Assembly: GCA_902803275.1 (NCBI GenBank)
Contig: CADCPE010000221.1
Location: forward strand, 1-14,661
Reading direction: 5' to 3'
Length of the DNA stretch: 14,661 nt
From: an uncultured Erysipelotrichaceae bacterium
Lineage (GTDB): Bacteria > Bacillota_I > Bacilli_A > Erysipelotrichales > Erysipelotrichaceae
This document shows, piece after piece, positions 1 to 6,069 of the stretch. The first letter of the stretch is position 1. Each line of letters opens with the position of its first letter. The notes below the pieces were generated by a model. The model worked only from the letters and a program-made list of their open reading frames with translations, had not been told where the DNA came from and made no database searches. The position numbers and the translations under genes are program-made.

Positions 1-714
1 ATGCTGCTGGCCTTTGCGTCAATCAACCTCAACGCCGATCAGACGATCGTCGCTATGGCTATGAATACCTTTGCTCCGGCTTTCTGTATCTTCTTTGCCA
101 GAGTGCTGCAGAATGGTTCAGAACACCTTTCGATCACTAATGATTTTCTGATCGAAAAGGTACCGCTTTTGGGAAACATTCCGATATTGGGTGAAATGTT
201 CTTTACCAGGACATACATCACCAATTTCATCGGCCTGGCAATCTTTATCATCGCCTACATCGTCTTCAACAAGACCAGATTCGGTTTAAGAATGTGCGCC
301 TGCGGTGAGAATCCGCAAGCTGCTGAATCGCTCGGTATCAATGTTCAGAAATACCGTTATGCAGCCTTGATCATTGCCGGTTTCATCGGCGGCATGGGTG
401 GCCTCATGTATATCATTCCGGTCGCCACTCACTACTCTCAGACAGTCGGCGGTTACGGTTATCTGGCCTTGTCTGTTCTGATCTTCGGTCAGTGGAGATG
501 CATACCATTGTTTGGCGCAGCAGCCTTCTTCGCTTTCTGCAAGACGATCGCCAACGCCTATGCCGGAATTCCGATCCTGGCAAATCTTGGCCTTCCGTCC
601 GCATTCTTCAAGAGCCTGCCGTTTATGATCACGCTGGTTGCCCTGGCTATCACTTCCAAGCACGACCGTGCTCCGAAGGCTTCCGGCCAGCCATACGATA
701 AATCGATGCGTTAA
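1..714 (+). CDS. nupQ: Nucleoside ABC transporter permease (YufQ/NupQ type), 5' partial
   Basis: C-terminal 237 residues of an inner-membrane permease of the BPD_transp_2 family, one of the two membrane subunits that work with a BmpA-type lipoprotein and a double ATPase in nucleoside uptake. The open frame begins at base 1, so the first ATG is probably an internal Met. From memory, family members exceed 300 residues, so roughly 80 N-terminal residues should lie upstream of the window. Visible features are hydrophobic segments near residues 73-90, 118-140, 152-165 and 205-220, and the cytoplasmic loop CGENPQAAESLGINV (residues 101-115) followed by RY, typical of permease loops that contact the ATPase. 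The tail with APKASGQPYDK matches my memory of B. subtilis YufQ/NupQ. A terminator follows directly. The uridine-phosphorylase-like gene downstream supports a nucleoside substrate. Family assignment is firm; the exact substrate is inferred. Confidence 0.88.
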   Translation: MLLAFASINLNADQTIVAMAMNTFAPAFCIFFARVLQNGSEHLSITNDFLIEKVPLLGNIPILGEMFFTRTYITNFIGLAIFIIAYIVFNKTRFGLRMCACGENPQAAESLGINVQKYRYAALIIAGFIGGMGGLMYIIPVATHYSQTVGGYGYLALSVLIFGQWRCIPLFGAAAFFAFCKTIANAYAGIPILANLGLPSAFFKSLPFMITLVALAITSKHDRAPKASGQPYDKSMR

Positions 715-735
715 TTTCGATCATCATGGTTTTAC

Positions 736-771
736 AAACGGGTTTGCATATAGTGACAAGCCCGTTTTTTT
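736..771 (+). terminator. Rho-independent terminator after the permease gene
   Basis: The 11-bp stem AAACGGGTTTG (736-746) pairs with CAAGCCCGTTT (757-767) with one G-U pair and a 10-nt loop, and the T run continues to 771. It lies 22 bases after the permease stop codon. Confidence 0.9.
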
Positions 772-772
772 G

Positions 773-778
773 TATAAT
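773..778 (+). promoter_or_regulatory. Candidate -10 box for the gene at 797
   Basis: A perfect TATAAT begins directly after the U tract of the preceding terminator. No convincing -35 is seen at 16-18 bp; GTGACA at 753-758 is only 14 bp upstream. Transcription would start near 785, giving a leader of about 12 nt that still holds GAGG (786-789). The promoter is plausible because the upstream unit is terminated just before it. Confidence 0.45.
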
Positions 779-796
779 TTTAGTAGAGGTATATAT

Positions 797-1552
797 ATGA
801 AAAAAGCTATATCAGTTATTTTGAAAGTATTCCTGGTCATTCTGATCGTTTTCCTTCTGGCAGCCGGAGGCATTTTCTACTTTGTGTATCGGACGGTAAA
901 CAATTTTGATGAATATCAGGATAAATTCGTAGATTACCAGAGTGAACTTGCACAGTATGAAGGAAGCAGATTTGAAGATTTCATCTTCTATGACAAGGAA
1001 AACAATCTGTTCAGCTATGAAGTACCTAGGGCTTATATCTACAAGGTGATCAATGCCGAAAGCATGAAGGAATATCTGGCTCTTCCTGAAGAACTGGAGA
1101 TTACGGAAGTCGGTGTTGAGCCTGATCTCGACAATATGAAGGCGAAGATCTATCTGGGCATAAGATTCAGGAAATTCGCTCACTGCGTGCTGGAAATCGA
1201 TACGGATCTTGTCCTGTCCGAAGATTCAAAACGTCTGGAGATGCGTTTTAATGACTACTATTTGATCAATGACAATGTCATGGAAGCAGTTAGAGATCGC
1301 ATCAGTTTTGAAAAGGGCGACCTGATGTTCGTTCATAATTTCCCGACTTTTGTGGTCTACTATCAGATGCCTGACTACAAACCGGAATTTGTTTCAGATC
1401 TCAAATACGATGGAAAGAACATTACCGCTACATACGACATCAAAGCAGCGATAGCCAAATACAAGGAAGAGGAATACGATAAGAATTCCCTGCAGGAAAA
1501 ACTGGAAGCTGTATGGCTTGAAGTCAGACAGAGCGGTATCAGACATAATTAA
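797..1552 (+). CDS. Membrane-anchored protein of unknown function
   Basis: A 251-residue protein that I do not recognise. It starts with a short basic stretch (MKK) and one strong hydrophobic segment at about residues 5-31, with no lipobox Cys. This suggests a single N-terminal membrane anchor with about 220 residues outside the cell. The outer part is rich in charged and aromatic residues in alternating, beta-like patterns, ends in a charged helix-like stretch (KYKEEEYDKNSLQEKLEAVW), and shows no catalytic motif I can name. The ATG at 797 is chosen because it is preceded by GAGG at 786-789 and opens the signal-anchor; the frame is open back to 638 but that part runs through the upstream gene and its terminator. 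The next gene starts 14 bases after the stop, so the two are probably co-transcribed and may share a role in nucleoside use, though nothing in the sequence proves this. Confidence 0.8.
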   Translation: MKKAISVILKVFLVILIVFLLAAGGIFYFVYRTVNNFDEYQDKFVDYQSELAQYEGSRFEDFIFYDKENNLFSYEVPRAYIYKVINAESMKEYLALPEELEITEVGVEPDLDNMKAKIYLGIRFRKFAHCVLEIDTDLVLSEDSKRLEMRFNDYYLINDNVMEAVRDRISFEKGDLMFVHNFPTFVVYYQMPDYKPEFVSDLKYDGKNITATYDIKAAIAKYKEEEYDKNSLQEKLEAVWLEVRQSGIRHN

Positions 1553-1566
1553 AGAAGGGAATCGCT

Positions 1567-2316
1567 ATGGCCACTAAACACTTTTTTGATAAAAACGCAG
1601 AGCTTCAGTATCACACACATATAAGACCGGGAGATGTCGGTAGATATGTCTTGCTTCCTGGCGATCCATTCAGGACCGATCTGATCGCGACTTATTTCGA
1701 CGATGCCAAACTGATCGCCCACAATCGTGAACACAAGACCTGGACCGGTTATCTCAACGGCGAAAAAGTATCAGTCACCTCTACAGGCATGGGCTGTCCA
1801 TCGACAGCCATCGCCCTGGAAGAGCTGATCAAGTGTGGTGCTGATACCTTTATCAGAGTCGGCACAGCAGGAAGGGTCTGCGATGAATCCTATGATGAGT
1901 CTTTGGACGGCGTCATAAACAATGCCGCTGTTCGTGATGAAGGCACAACGATCCACTACATTCCGATCGAATATCCGGCTGTTGCGGACAGGCACGTCAC
2001 AAAAGCCCTGGCTGACGCAGCTGAAAAACTGGGCTACAATTTCCTGGAAGGCATCACTCAATCCAAGGATTCCTTCTATGGCCAGCATTCTCCTGAGACG
2101 ATGCCGGCTGAGACAAGGCTGAAAGAACGCTGGGAAGCCTGGAGAAGAGGCCATGTTGTATCGTCAGAAATGGAATGTGCAGCCTTATTCGTCATAAGCT
2201 CTATAAGAAGATGCCGTGCCGGCGCGATCATGGCGTTCTCGGAAATGGAGAAATCAGTTGAAGTTGCCTGTGAGGCCATCAAAACACTGATTGAAGAAGA
2301 CAAAAAGAATCAATAA
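1567..2316 (+). CDS. udp: Uridine phosphorylase-like nucleoside phosphorylase
   Basis: A 249-residue protein of the PNP_UDP_1 family, which cleaves nucleosides with phosphate to a free base and (deoxy)ribose-1-phosphate in cytosolic salvage. Visible motifs are PGDPFR (31-36) with the phosphate-binding Arg, TSTGMGCPS (71-79), RVGTAG (97-102), KDSFYGQH (167-174) and the ribose-binding EME (201-203). Overall it aligns by eye with E. coli Udp. Two oddities: the uracil-binding Q-x-R of E. coli Udp (166-168) reads Q-H-S here, and the segment after RAG (217-219) goes straight into the last helix, lacking about 13 residues around the E. coli VIVNR loop. Base specificity is therefore uncertain. The start is supported by AAGGGA (1555-1560) six bases upstream. 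It follows the anchored protein gene by 14 bases and ends at a terminator. The nearby nucleoside permease fits an import-then-phosphorolysis route. Confidence 0.85.
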   Translation: MATKHFFDKNAELQYHTHIRPGDVGRYVLLPGDPFRTDLIATYFDDAKLIAHNREHKTWTGYLNGEKVSVTSTGMGCPSTAIALEELIKCGADTFIRVGTAGRVCDESYDESLDGVINNAAVRDEGTTIHYIPIEYPAVADRHVTKALADAAEKLGYNFLEGITQSKDSFYGQHSPETMPAETRLKERWEAWRRGHVVSSEMECAALFVISSIRRCRAGAIMAFSEMEKSVEVACEAIKTLIEEDKKNQ

Positions 2317-2321
2317 GAGCT

Positions 2322-2343
2322 AAAGGTGCTTATGCACCTTTTT
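2322..2343 (+). terminator. Rho-independent terminator after the phosphorylase gene
   Basis: A perfect 8-bp stem AAAGGTGC/GCACCTTT with a TTAT loop and a run of T. It begins six bases after the stop codon at 2316. Confidence 0.9.
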
Positions 2344-2351
2344 AAGTGGCT

Positions 2352-2357
2352 TATAAT
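2352..2357 (+). promoter_or_regulatory. -10 box very close to the serine dehydratase start
   Basis: A perfect TATAAT ends 10 bases before the ATG at 2368, so transcription would start only a few bases before the start codon. There is no good ribosome binding site between (AAGAGTAAGA). The -35 region falls inside the preceding terminator hairpin and is weak. This suggests a leaderless or near-leaderless message. Confidence 0.5.
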
Positions 2358-2367
2358 AAGAGTAAGA

Positions 2368-3567
2368 ATGAAAAGCATAAGAAGTGTTTATAAGATAGGC
2401 AACGGTCCGTCAAGTTCGCATACTGTCGGCCCTTACAATGCCGCGAATGTCTTTAAAAAAAGGCATCCTGAAGCCGATCACTTTGAAGTGACTCTTTTTG
2501 GTTCTCTGGCTTTTACAGGAGCCGGACATGGCACGGAGAAGGCCATAAAAACCGTTATCGAAAACTGCGATGTTCATTTTGACAAGGACAGAATAGGTCT
2601 TCCTCATCCCAATACGATGCTGTTTAAAGCATTTAAGGACGGTAAACTGATCGATGAAAAAACGATCCTCTCTATCGGAGGAGGTTCAATAGTTATCGAA
2701 GGGGAAGAATCTTCTGATGAAAAGGAGATCTATCCGCAGAAGAATCTGACAGAGATTATTGAAGAATGCAAGAAAAAGAATATTTCACTGATCGATTTCA
2801 TATATCAGAATGAAGAAGCTGATCTTAAAGAGTATCTTTATGAGATCTGGAATGCCATGAAGGCAGCTGTTGAAAGGGGCATTAAAACGGAAGGCGTATT
2901 GCCTGGCGGTCTCAATATCTCCCGTAAAGCCAAGACTCTTTTTGAGAAACGCTGCTATAATGAGGATCCCGATACGACCTTAAACAGAAAGATCGCTGCC
3001 TATGCCTATGCGGTAAGCGAAGAGAATGCTTCCGAGAATATCGTCGTCACAGCCCCGACCTGCGGTGCAGCCGGAGTCATACCGTCGATCTTCTACTATA
3101 TGGAAAAGGACAGAGGCTTCCCGGAAGAGGAGATCATTGATGCTTTGGCGGTCGCGGGTATCATAGGCAATGTCATCAGGACCAATGCTTCAATATCCGG
3201 AGCTGAATGCGGCTGCCAGGCAGAGATAGGTTCAGCCTGTTCGATGGGTGCAGCCGGCCTGGCTCATCTTTACGGTTTAAGTCTCGATGAGATCGAATAT
3301 GCCGCAGAAGTGGCCATGGAACACAATCTTGGACTGACCTGTGATCCGGTAAACGGCCTCGTTCAGATACCTTGCATCGAAAGAAACGCTGTTGCAGCCA
3401 TGAGATCGATCAGCTCCGTGACACTGTCGCGTCTGCTGTATCAGACTAGAAAGATATCCTTTGATGAAGTAATAGCCACGATGTACAAAACCGGAAGAGA
3501 TATGTCGGAAAAATACCGCGAGACCAGCCACGGCGGTCTGGCGGAGATATACAGAAACAAAGACTGA
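2368..3567 (+). CDS. sdaA: L-serine dehydratase, iron-sulfur type, single chain
   Basis: L-serine ammonia-lyase that turns serine into pyruvate and ammonia using an oxygen-sensitive [4Fe-4S] cluster. The 399-residue chain joins the beta-type domain (GNGPSSSHTVGP at 11-22, GHGTEKA at 53-59) to the catalytic alpha-type domain (TAPTCGAAG at 228-236, GAECGCQAEIG at 278-288, TCDPVNGLVQIPC at 324-336). Cys283, Cys325 and Cys336 have the same spacing (42 and 11) as the three cluster ligands I recall from E. coli SdaA, so they are the likely ligands. It is about 50 residues shorter than E. coli SdaA (454) and ends in NKD, without the C-terminal Cys described as capping the cluster in some homologues. 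The start at 2368 is chosen because MKSIRSVYKIGNGPSSSHT is the family N terminus; an ATG at 2326 lies in the upstream terminator. No hairpin terminator is seen downstream. Confidence 0.93.
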   Translation: MKSIRSVYKIGNGPSSSHTVGPYNAANVFKKRHPEADHFEVTLFGSLAFTGAGHGTEKAIKTVIENCDVHFDKDRIGLPHPNTMLFKAFKDGKLIDEKTILSIGGGSIVIEGEESSDEKEIYPQKNLTEIIEECKKKNISLIDFIYQNEEADLKEYLYEIWNAMKAAVERGIKTEGVLPGGLNISRKAKTLFEKRCYNEDPDTTLNRKIAAYAYAVSEENASENIVVTAPTCGAAGVIPSIFYYMEKDRGFPEEEIIDALAVAGIIGNVIRTNASISGAECGCQAEIGSACSMGAAGLAHLYGLSLDEIEYAAEVAMEHNLGLTCDPVNGLVQIPCIERNAVAAMRSISSVTLSRLLYQTRKISFDEVIATMYKTGRDMSEKYRETSHGGLAEIYRNKD

Positions 3568-3570
3568 TAC

Positions 3571-3579
3571 TGATATAAT
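3571..3579 (+). promoter_or_regulatory. Extended -10 promoter for the flavodoxin pair
   Basis: TGATATAAT is a textbook extended -10 (TGnTATAAT), four bases past the serine dehydratase stop. No -35 is recognisable at 17 bp, as is usual for extended -10 promoters. The predicted start near 3586 gives a leader of about 17 nt containing GAGGT (3592-3596). Confidence 0.65.
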
Positions 3580-3602
3580 TAACTAGTAAATGAGGTAAAA
3601 AC

Positions 3603-4109
3603 ATGAAAACACTGATAGCTTATTTCTCACATGTCGGAGAAAATCTGCAGAACAACGAGATCGTTGTACTTCAAAAAGGCAACACGGAAGTCGTTGCGGA
3701 AAAGAGCGCTGCTCTTACAGACGGAGATCTTTACCGAATTGAAGAAGAAGAGCCATATCCTTTCAAATATGATGACTGCCTGAGAAGATCAAGAAGAGAA
3801 GATGAAAACAACGAACATCCTGCCTTGAAAGCCGGAATGAAACTCAATATGGATGAATACGATACGATCTATATCGGGTTCCCGATCTGGTACCGCACCT
3901 ATCCAAGAGCTGTCGCATCGTTTTTGGATCTATATGATTTTACAGGCAAGAAAGTAAGACCTTTCTGCACCAATGATGAAGGAACTTTCGGTATTTCCCT
4001 GCTGGAGATGCAGAGCGCATTAAAAGGAGCGACATTTACCGACGGACTGGCTATCAGAGGCGTCAATGTATATGACAGTGATGAACTGATCAGGGAGTAT
4101 GTAGGATGA
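3603..4109 (+). CDS. Short-chain flavodoxin-like protein
   Basis: A 168-residue cytosolic flavodoxin-fold protein expected to bind FMN and carry electrons or act as a small flavin reductase. The N terminus MKTLIAYFSHVGENL is beta strand 1 followed by the phosphate loop, which here is interrupted by an insertion before KGNTEVVAE (residues 25-33), as in the Flavodoxin_4 group. DTIYIGFPIWYRTYPRAVASFL (about residues 86-107) is the conserved strand and flavin-facing loop (FPIWY). The GAGGT at 3592-3596 is well placed for the ATG at 3603. The gene overlaps the next one by ATGA (4106-4109), which implies translational coupling, so the two proteins probably act together. The redox partner cannot be read from the sequence. 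Confidence 0.85.
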   Translation: MKTLIAYFSHVGENLQNNEIVVLQKGNTEVVAEKSAALTDGDLYRIEEEEPYPFKYDDCLRRSRREDENNEHPALKAGMKLNMDEYDTIYIGFPIWYRTYPRAVASFLDLYDFTGKKVRPFCTNDEGTFGISLLEMQSALKGATFTDGLAIRGVNVYDSDELIREYVG

Positions 4110-4945
4110 TGAGAAGAAAGGATGCGGTAGAAGTAAGAGATCCCGATCCGTTTCATTCGATAATCCCTTATATCATGCCGAAACGTACGGAGGCTGAAGT
4201 CTCCTCAAGACTGGAATTTGATATCACCGATCTTTTAAGCTTTATCAGACAGCACAACGAAAAGGAAGGAACTGAATACAAACTGTTCCATTGCATATGC
4301 ACGGCGGTCGCCAGGATGATCTATCATCGTCCCAAGCTGAACATCTTCATTTCCGGCCGCAAATACTGGATGAGGAACGATATAACCCTGTCTTTTGTCG
4401 CCAAGCAGCGTTTTGAAGACGAAGCGGTAGAGACGCTGATGACACTGAAAGTCGATAAGGATATGAACCTCGACACTATCTCAAAGACGATCATCGGCGA
4501 AGTCGATAATGCCAGAAATTCCGGCAGCAATTCCCTGGACAAGACGATGAAGTTTGTCGGCAGTCTTCCGCGCTTTGTTCTGGAGATCTTATTCTGGATC
4601 CTGGCAAAAATGGAATATCACGGGATCTTCCCTGAAGATCTCAAAGCCGGTGATCCGAATTATACGACCTGTCTGCTGGCGAATCTTGGTTCGATCAAGG
4701 CCGACTCATGTTACCACCATCTTTCCAACTATGGAACCAATTCCCTGATGGTGACGATCGGCACGATCAAGCATGATGACAAGACAGGAAGAGACACTGT
4801 CGATGTGACAGCTACCCTTGATGAAAGGATCGCCGACGGCTTCTATTTTGCGAAGTCACTGAGGCTGGTCAGGTATCTGTTCGATAATCCGGAAAAGCTG
4901 ATGGAAAAGATTGGCACAGAGATTCCGCAGGAACTGTTCAACTGA
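4106..4945 (+). CDS. Stand-alone 2-oxoacid dehydrogenase acyltransferase (E2/CAT-fold)-like protein
   Basis: A 279-residue protein resembling the catalytic domain of E2 acyltransferases and chloramphenicol acetyltransferase, but with no lipoyl or E1/E3-binding domain. N-terminal IMPKRTEAEVSSRLEFDITDL (about 23-43) matches the first strand and helix, and GDPNYTTCLLANLGSI (182-197) followed by SLMVTIGTI (213-221) match the core strands. The catalytic HxxxDG motif of E2 enzymes is expected at DERIADG (239-245); here Glu240 stands where the catalytic His should be, so normal acyl transfer is doubtful. From memory, similar lone E2-like proteins in other Bacillota carry the same substitution. A hydrophobic stretch at 155-169 (PRFVLEILFWILAKM) suggests membrane contact. 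It overlaps the flavodoxin gene by four bases. There is no pyruvate dehydrogenase gene nearby, so a role outside that complex is likely. A terminator follows. Confidence 0.75.
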   Translation: MMRRKDAVEVRDPDPFHSIIPYIMPKRTEAEVSSRLEFDITDLLSFIRQHNEKEGTEYKLFHCICTAVARMIYHRPKLNIFISGRKYWMRNDITLSFVAKQRFEDEAVETLMTLKVDKDMNLDTISKTIIGEVDNARNSGSNSLDKTMKFVGSLPRFVLEILFWILAKMEYHGIFPEDLKAGDPNYTTCLLANLGSIKADSCYHHLSNYGTNSLMVTIGTIKHDDKTGRDTVDVTATLDERIADGFYFAKSLRLVRYLFDNPEKLMEKIGTEIPQELFN

Positions 4946-4951
4946 AAACAG

Positions 4952-4980
4952 GAGCTGACCTCAAAAAGGTCGGCTCTTTT
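4952..4980 (+). terminator. Rho-independent terminator after the E2-like gene
   Basis: The 10-bp stem GAGCTGACCT (4952-4961) pairs with AGGTCGGCTC (4967-4976) with one G-U pair and a CAAAA loop, followed by TTTT. Confidence 0.9.
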
Positions 4981-5011
4981 ACAAAATACCCTTAAATATT
5001 GAATTTTCTTG

Positions 5012-5040
5012 TTGAATATTGGGATGGAATAGCATAGAAT
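5012..5040 (+). promoter_or_regulatory. Sigma-A type promoter of rplM-rpsI
   Basis: TTGAAT (5012-5017) and TAGAAT (5035-5040) are separated by exactly 17 bp, the best-formed promoter in the window. The predicted start is near 5047, leaving a leader of about 49 nt before rplM. Confidence 0.8.
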
Positions 5041-5061
5041 AATAGATGCCTTATTATTTAA

Positions 5062-5086
5062 TTTTGGAGCCCCGGAAACTTCAAAG
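5062..5086 (+). promoter_or_regulatory. Leader hairpin before rplM (possible L13 autoregulatory leader)
   Basis: TTTTGGAG (5062-5069) can pair with CTTCAAAG (5079-5086) around the loop CCCCGGAAA; the stem contains G-U pairs. Its 3' arm runs into the ribosome binding site AAAGGAG (5084-5089). A ribosomal protein leader (L13_leader) is known upstream of rplM-rpsI in low-GC Gram-positives, so feedback by L13 is a reasonable inference. I could not test the match to the Rfam model. Confidence 0.5.
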
Positions 5087-5095
5087 GAGAAAAAT

Positions 5096-5524
5096 ATGCG
5101 TCAAACAACTATGCTGAAACCAGCAGAAGTTAAGAAAGACTGGTATGTCGTTGATGCGAGTGGCAAGACTTTAGGTAGACTGGCAACTCAGTGTGCCGCT
5201 ATCTTAAGAGGAAAACACAAACCATCCTTCACACCAAATGTCGATTGTGGTGATTACGTTATTATCGTAAACGCTGCAAAGGTCGTTTATACAGGCGACC
5301 AGGAAAACAAGAAGATCTACTACCACCATTCAATGTTCCCAGGTGGACTCAAACAGAGATCTATCGGTAAGATGAAGAGAGAGTATCCAGTAGAGTTAGT
5401 GGAAAAAGCAGTTCAAGGTATGCTTCCACACAACAAGTTAGGTGATCGTATGAGAACTCACTTGTATGTCTACGAAGGTGCTGAGCATCCTCATACCGCT
5501 CAGAAACCAATTGAGCTTAAATAA
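5096..5524 (+). CDS. rplM: 50S ribosomal protein L13
   Basis: A 142-residue protein with the full family pattern: WYVVDASGKTLGRLAT (17-32), LRGKHKPSFTPNVDCGDYVI (38-57), the KKIYYHHSMFPGGLK stretch (72-86), VQGMLPHNKLG (107-117) and the LYVYEGAEHPHTAQKP C-terminal stretch. Length is normal. L13 is an early-assembling large-subunit protein. The start follows a strong AAAGGAG site at 5084-5089. rpsI begins 11 bases after the stop, the usual L13-S9 operon. Codon choice here (more CGT, TTA and AAA) looks more selected than in neighbouring genes, as expected for a highly expressed gene. Expression is probably controlled by the promoter at 5012-5040 and possibly by the leader hairpin. Confidence 0.98.
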   Translation: MRQTTMLKPAEVKKDWYVVDASGKTLGRLATQCAAILRGKHKPSFTPNVDCGDYVIIVNAAKVVYTGDQENKKIYYHHSMFPGGLKQRSIGKMKREYPVELVEKAVQGMLPHNKLGDRMRTHLYVYEGAEHPHTAQKPIELK

Positions 5525-5535
5525 GGAGAAATTCA

Positions 5536-5940
5536 ATGCCTAAAAAGAAAACAAATGTAACTTACCTTGGAACTGGAAGACGTAAATCTTCAGTAGCACG
5601 TGTCTATATGACACCTGGTACAGGCAAGATTATGGTCGGTGAAAAAACTCTCGAAGAATACTTGCCACAGGAAATCTTACGAATGGTAGTAAAATCCCCA
5701 CTGGTAGAAACAGGTACAGATGGTCAGTATGACATCTTCATCAATGTCTACGGTGGCGGTATGACAGGTCAGGCAGGCGCTATGAGACATGGTATCTCTA
5801 GAGCTTTACTGGAAGTCGGCGAAGACTTCAGACCTGTATTAAAGAAAGCAGGCTTCTTAACTCGTGATTCTCGTGCTAAAGAACGTAAGAAGTATGGTTT
5901 AAGAGGAGCTCGTAGAAGACCTCAGTACTCTAAGCGTTAA
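5536..5940 (+). CDS. rpsI: 30S ribosomal protein S9
   Basis: A 134-residue small-subunit head protein. Visible are TGRRKSSVARVYMTPGTGKI (13-32), VYGGGMTGQAGAMRHGISRALL (about 71-92) and the basic C-terminal tail with GLRGARRRPQYSKR. The final SKR is the conserved extension that reaches the P-site tRNA. The start ATG at 5536 follows AAGGAG (5523-5528) located at the end of rplM. It shares the rplM transcript and is followed by a strong terminator. Nothing unusual in length or residues. Confidence 0.98.
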   Translation: MPKKKTNVTYLGTGRRKSSVARVYMTPGTGKIMVGEKTLEEYLPQEILRMVVKSPLVETGTDGQYDIFINVYGGGMTGQAGAMRHGISRALLEVGEDFRPVLKKAGFLTRDSRAKERKKYGLRGARRRPQYSKR

Positions 5941-5958
5941 TTTTTCAGGAATTGCGTT

Positions 5959-5987
5959 AAAACATCTTCCCTTGGGAAGATGTTTTT
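5959..5987 (+). terminator. Rho-independent terminator of rplM-rpsI
   Basis: AAAACATCTTCC (5959-5970) pairs perfectly with GGAAGATGTTTT (5975-5986) around a CTTG loop, followed by T. This 12-bp stem is among the longest in the window. Confidence 0.93.
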
Positions 5988-5994
5988 CTTTATC

Positions 5995-6049
5995 AAAAGT
6001 TCAAGAAAAGTTCAGCGGCACTTCACATGAAAAAGATAGGATAGATATT
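5995..6049 (+). promoter_or_regulatory. Phased TTCA repeats and promoter of the Met-Pro lipoprotein
   Basis: TTCA occurs at 6000-6003, 6011-6014 and 6022-6025, exactly 11 bp apart. The first two sit in identical 9-mers, AAAAGTTCA (5995-6003 and 6006-6014). Direct repeats at one helical turn are the usual layout of OmpR/PhoB-family response-regulator sites. The third repeat is part of TTCACA (6022-6027), a passable -35, with GATATT (6044-6049) as a weak -10 after 16 bp. An activator-dependent promoter is the inferred reading. No regulator gene is present in the window. Confidence 0.55.
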
Positions 6050-6069
6050 GTCGAAGGAGGAATTATCCT

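Noticed and set aside
286..663. Minus-strand open frame of 125 codons opposite the permease gene.
   Set aside because: It overlaps a well-supported permease gene in a shadow frame and encodes no plausible protein features.
638..796. In-frame upstream extension of the membrane-anchored protein gene, starting at 638.
   Set aside because: It runs through the end of the permease gene and its terminator, has no ribosome binding site, and would bury the membrane anchor. The ATG at 797 fits much better.
2326..2367. Upstream ATG at 2326 as the serine dehydratase start.
   Set aside because: It lies inside the preceding terminator hairpin, and the extra 14 residues do not match the family N terminus that begins at 2368.
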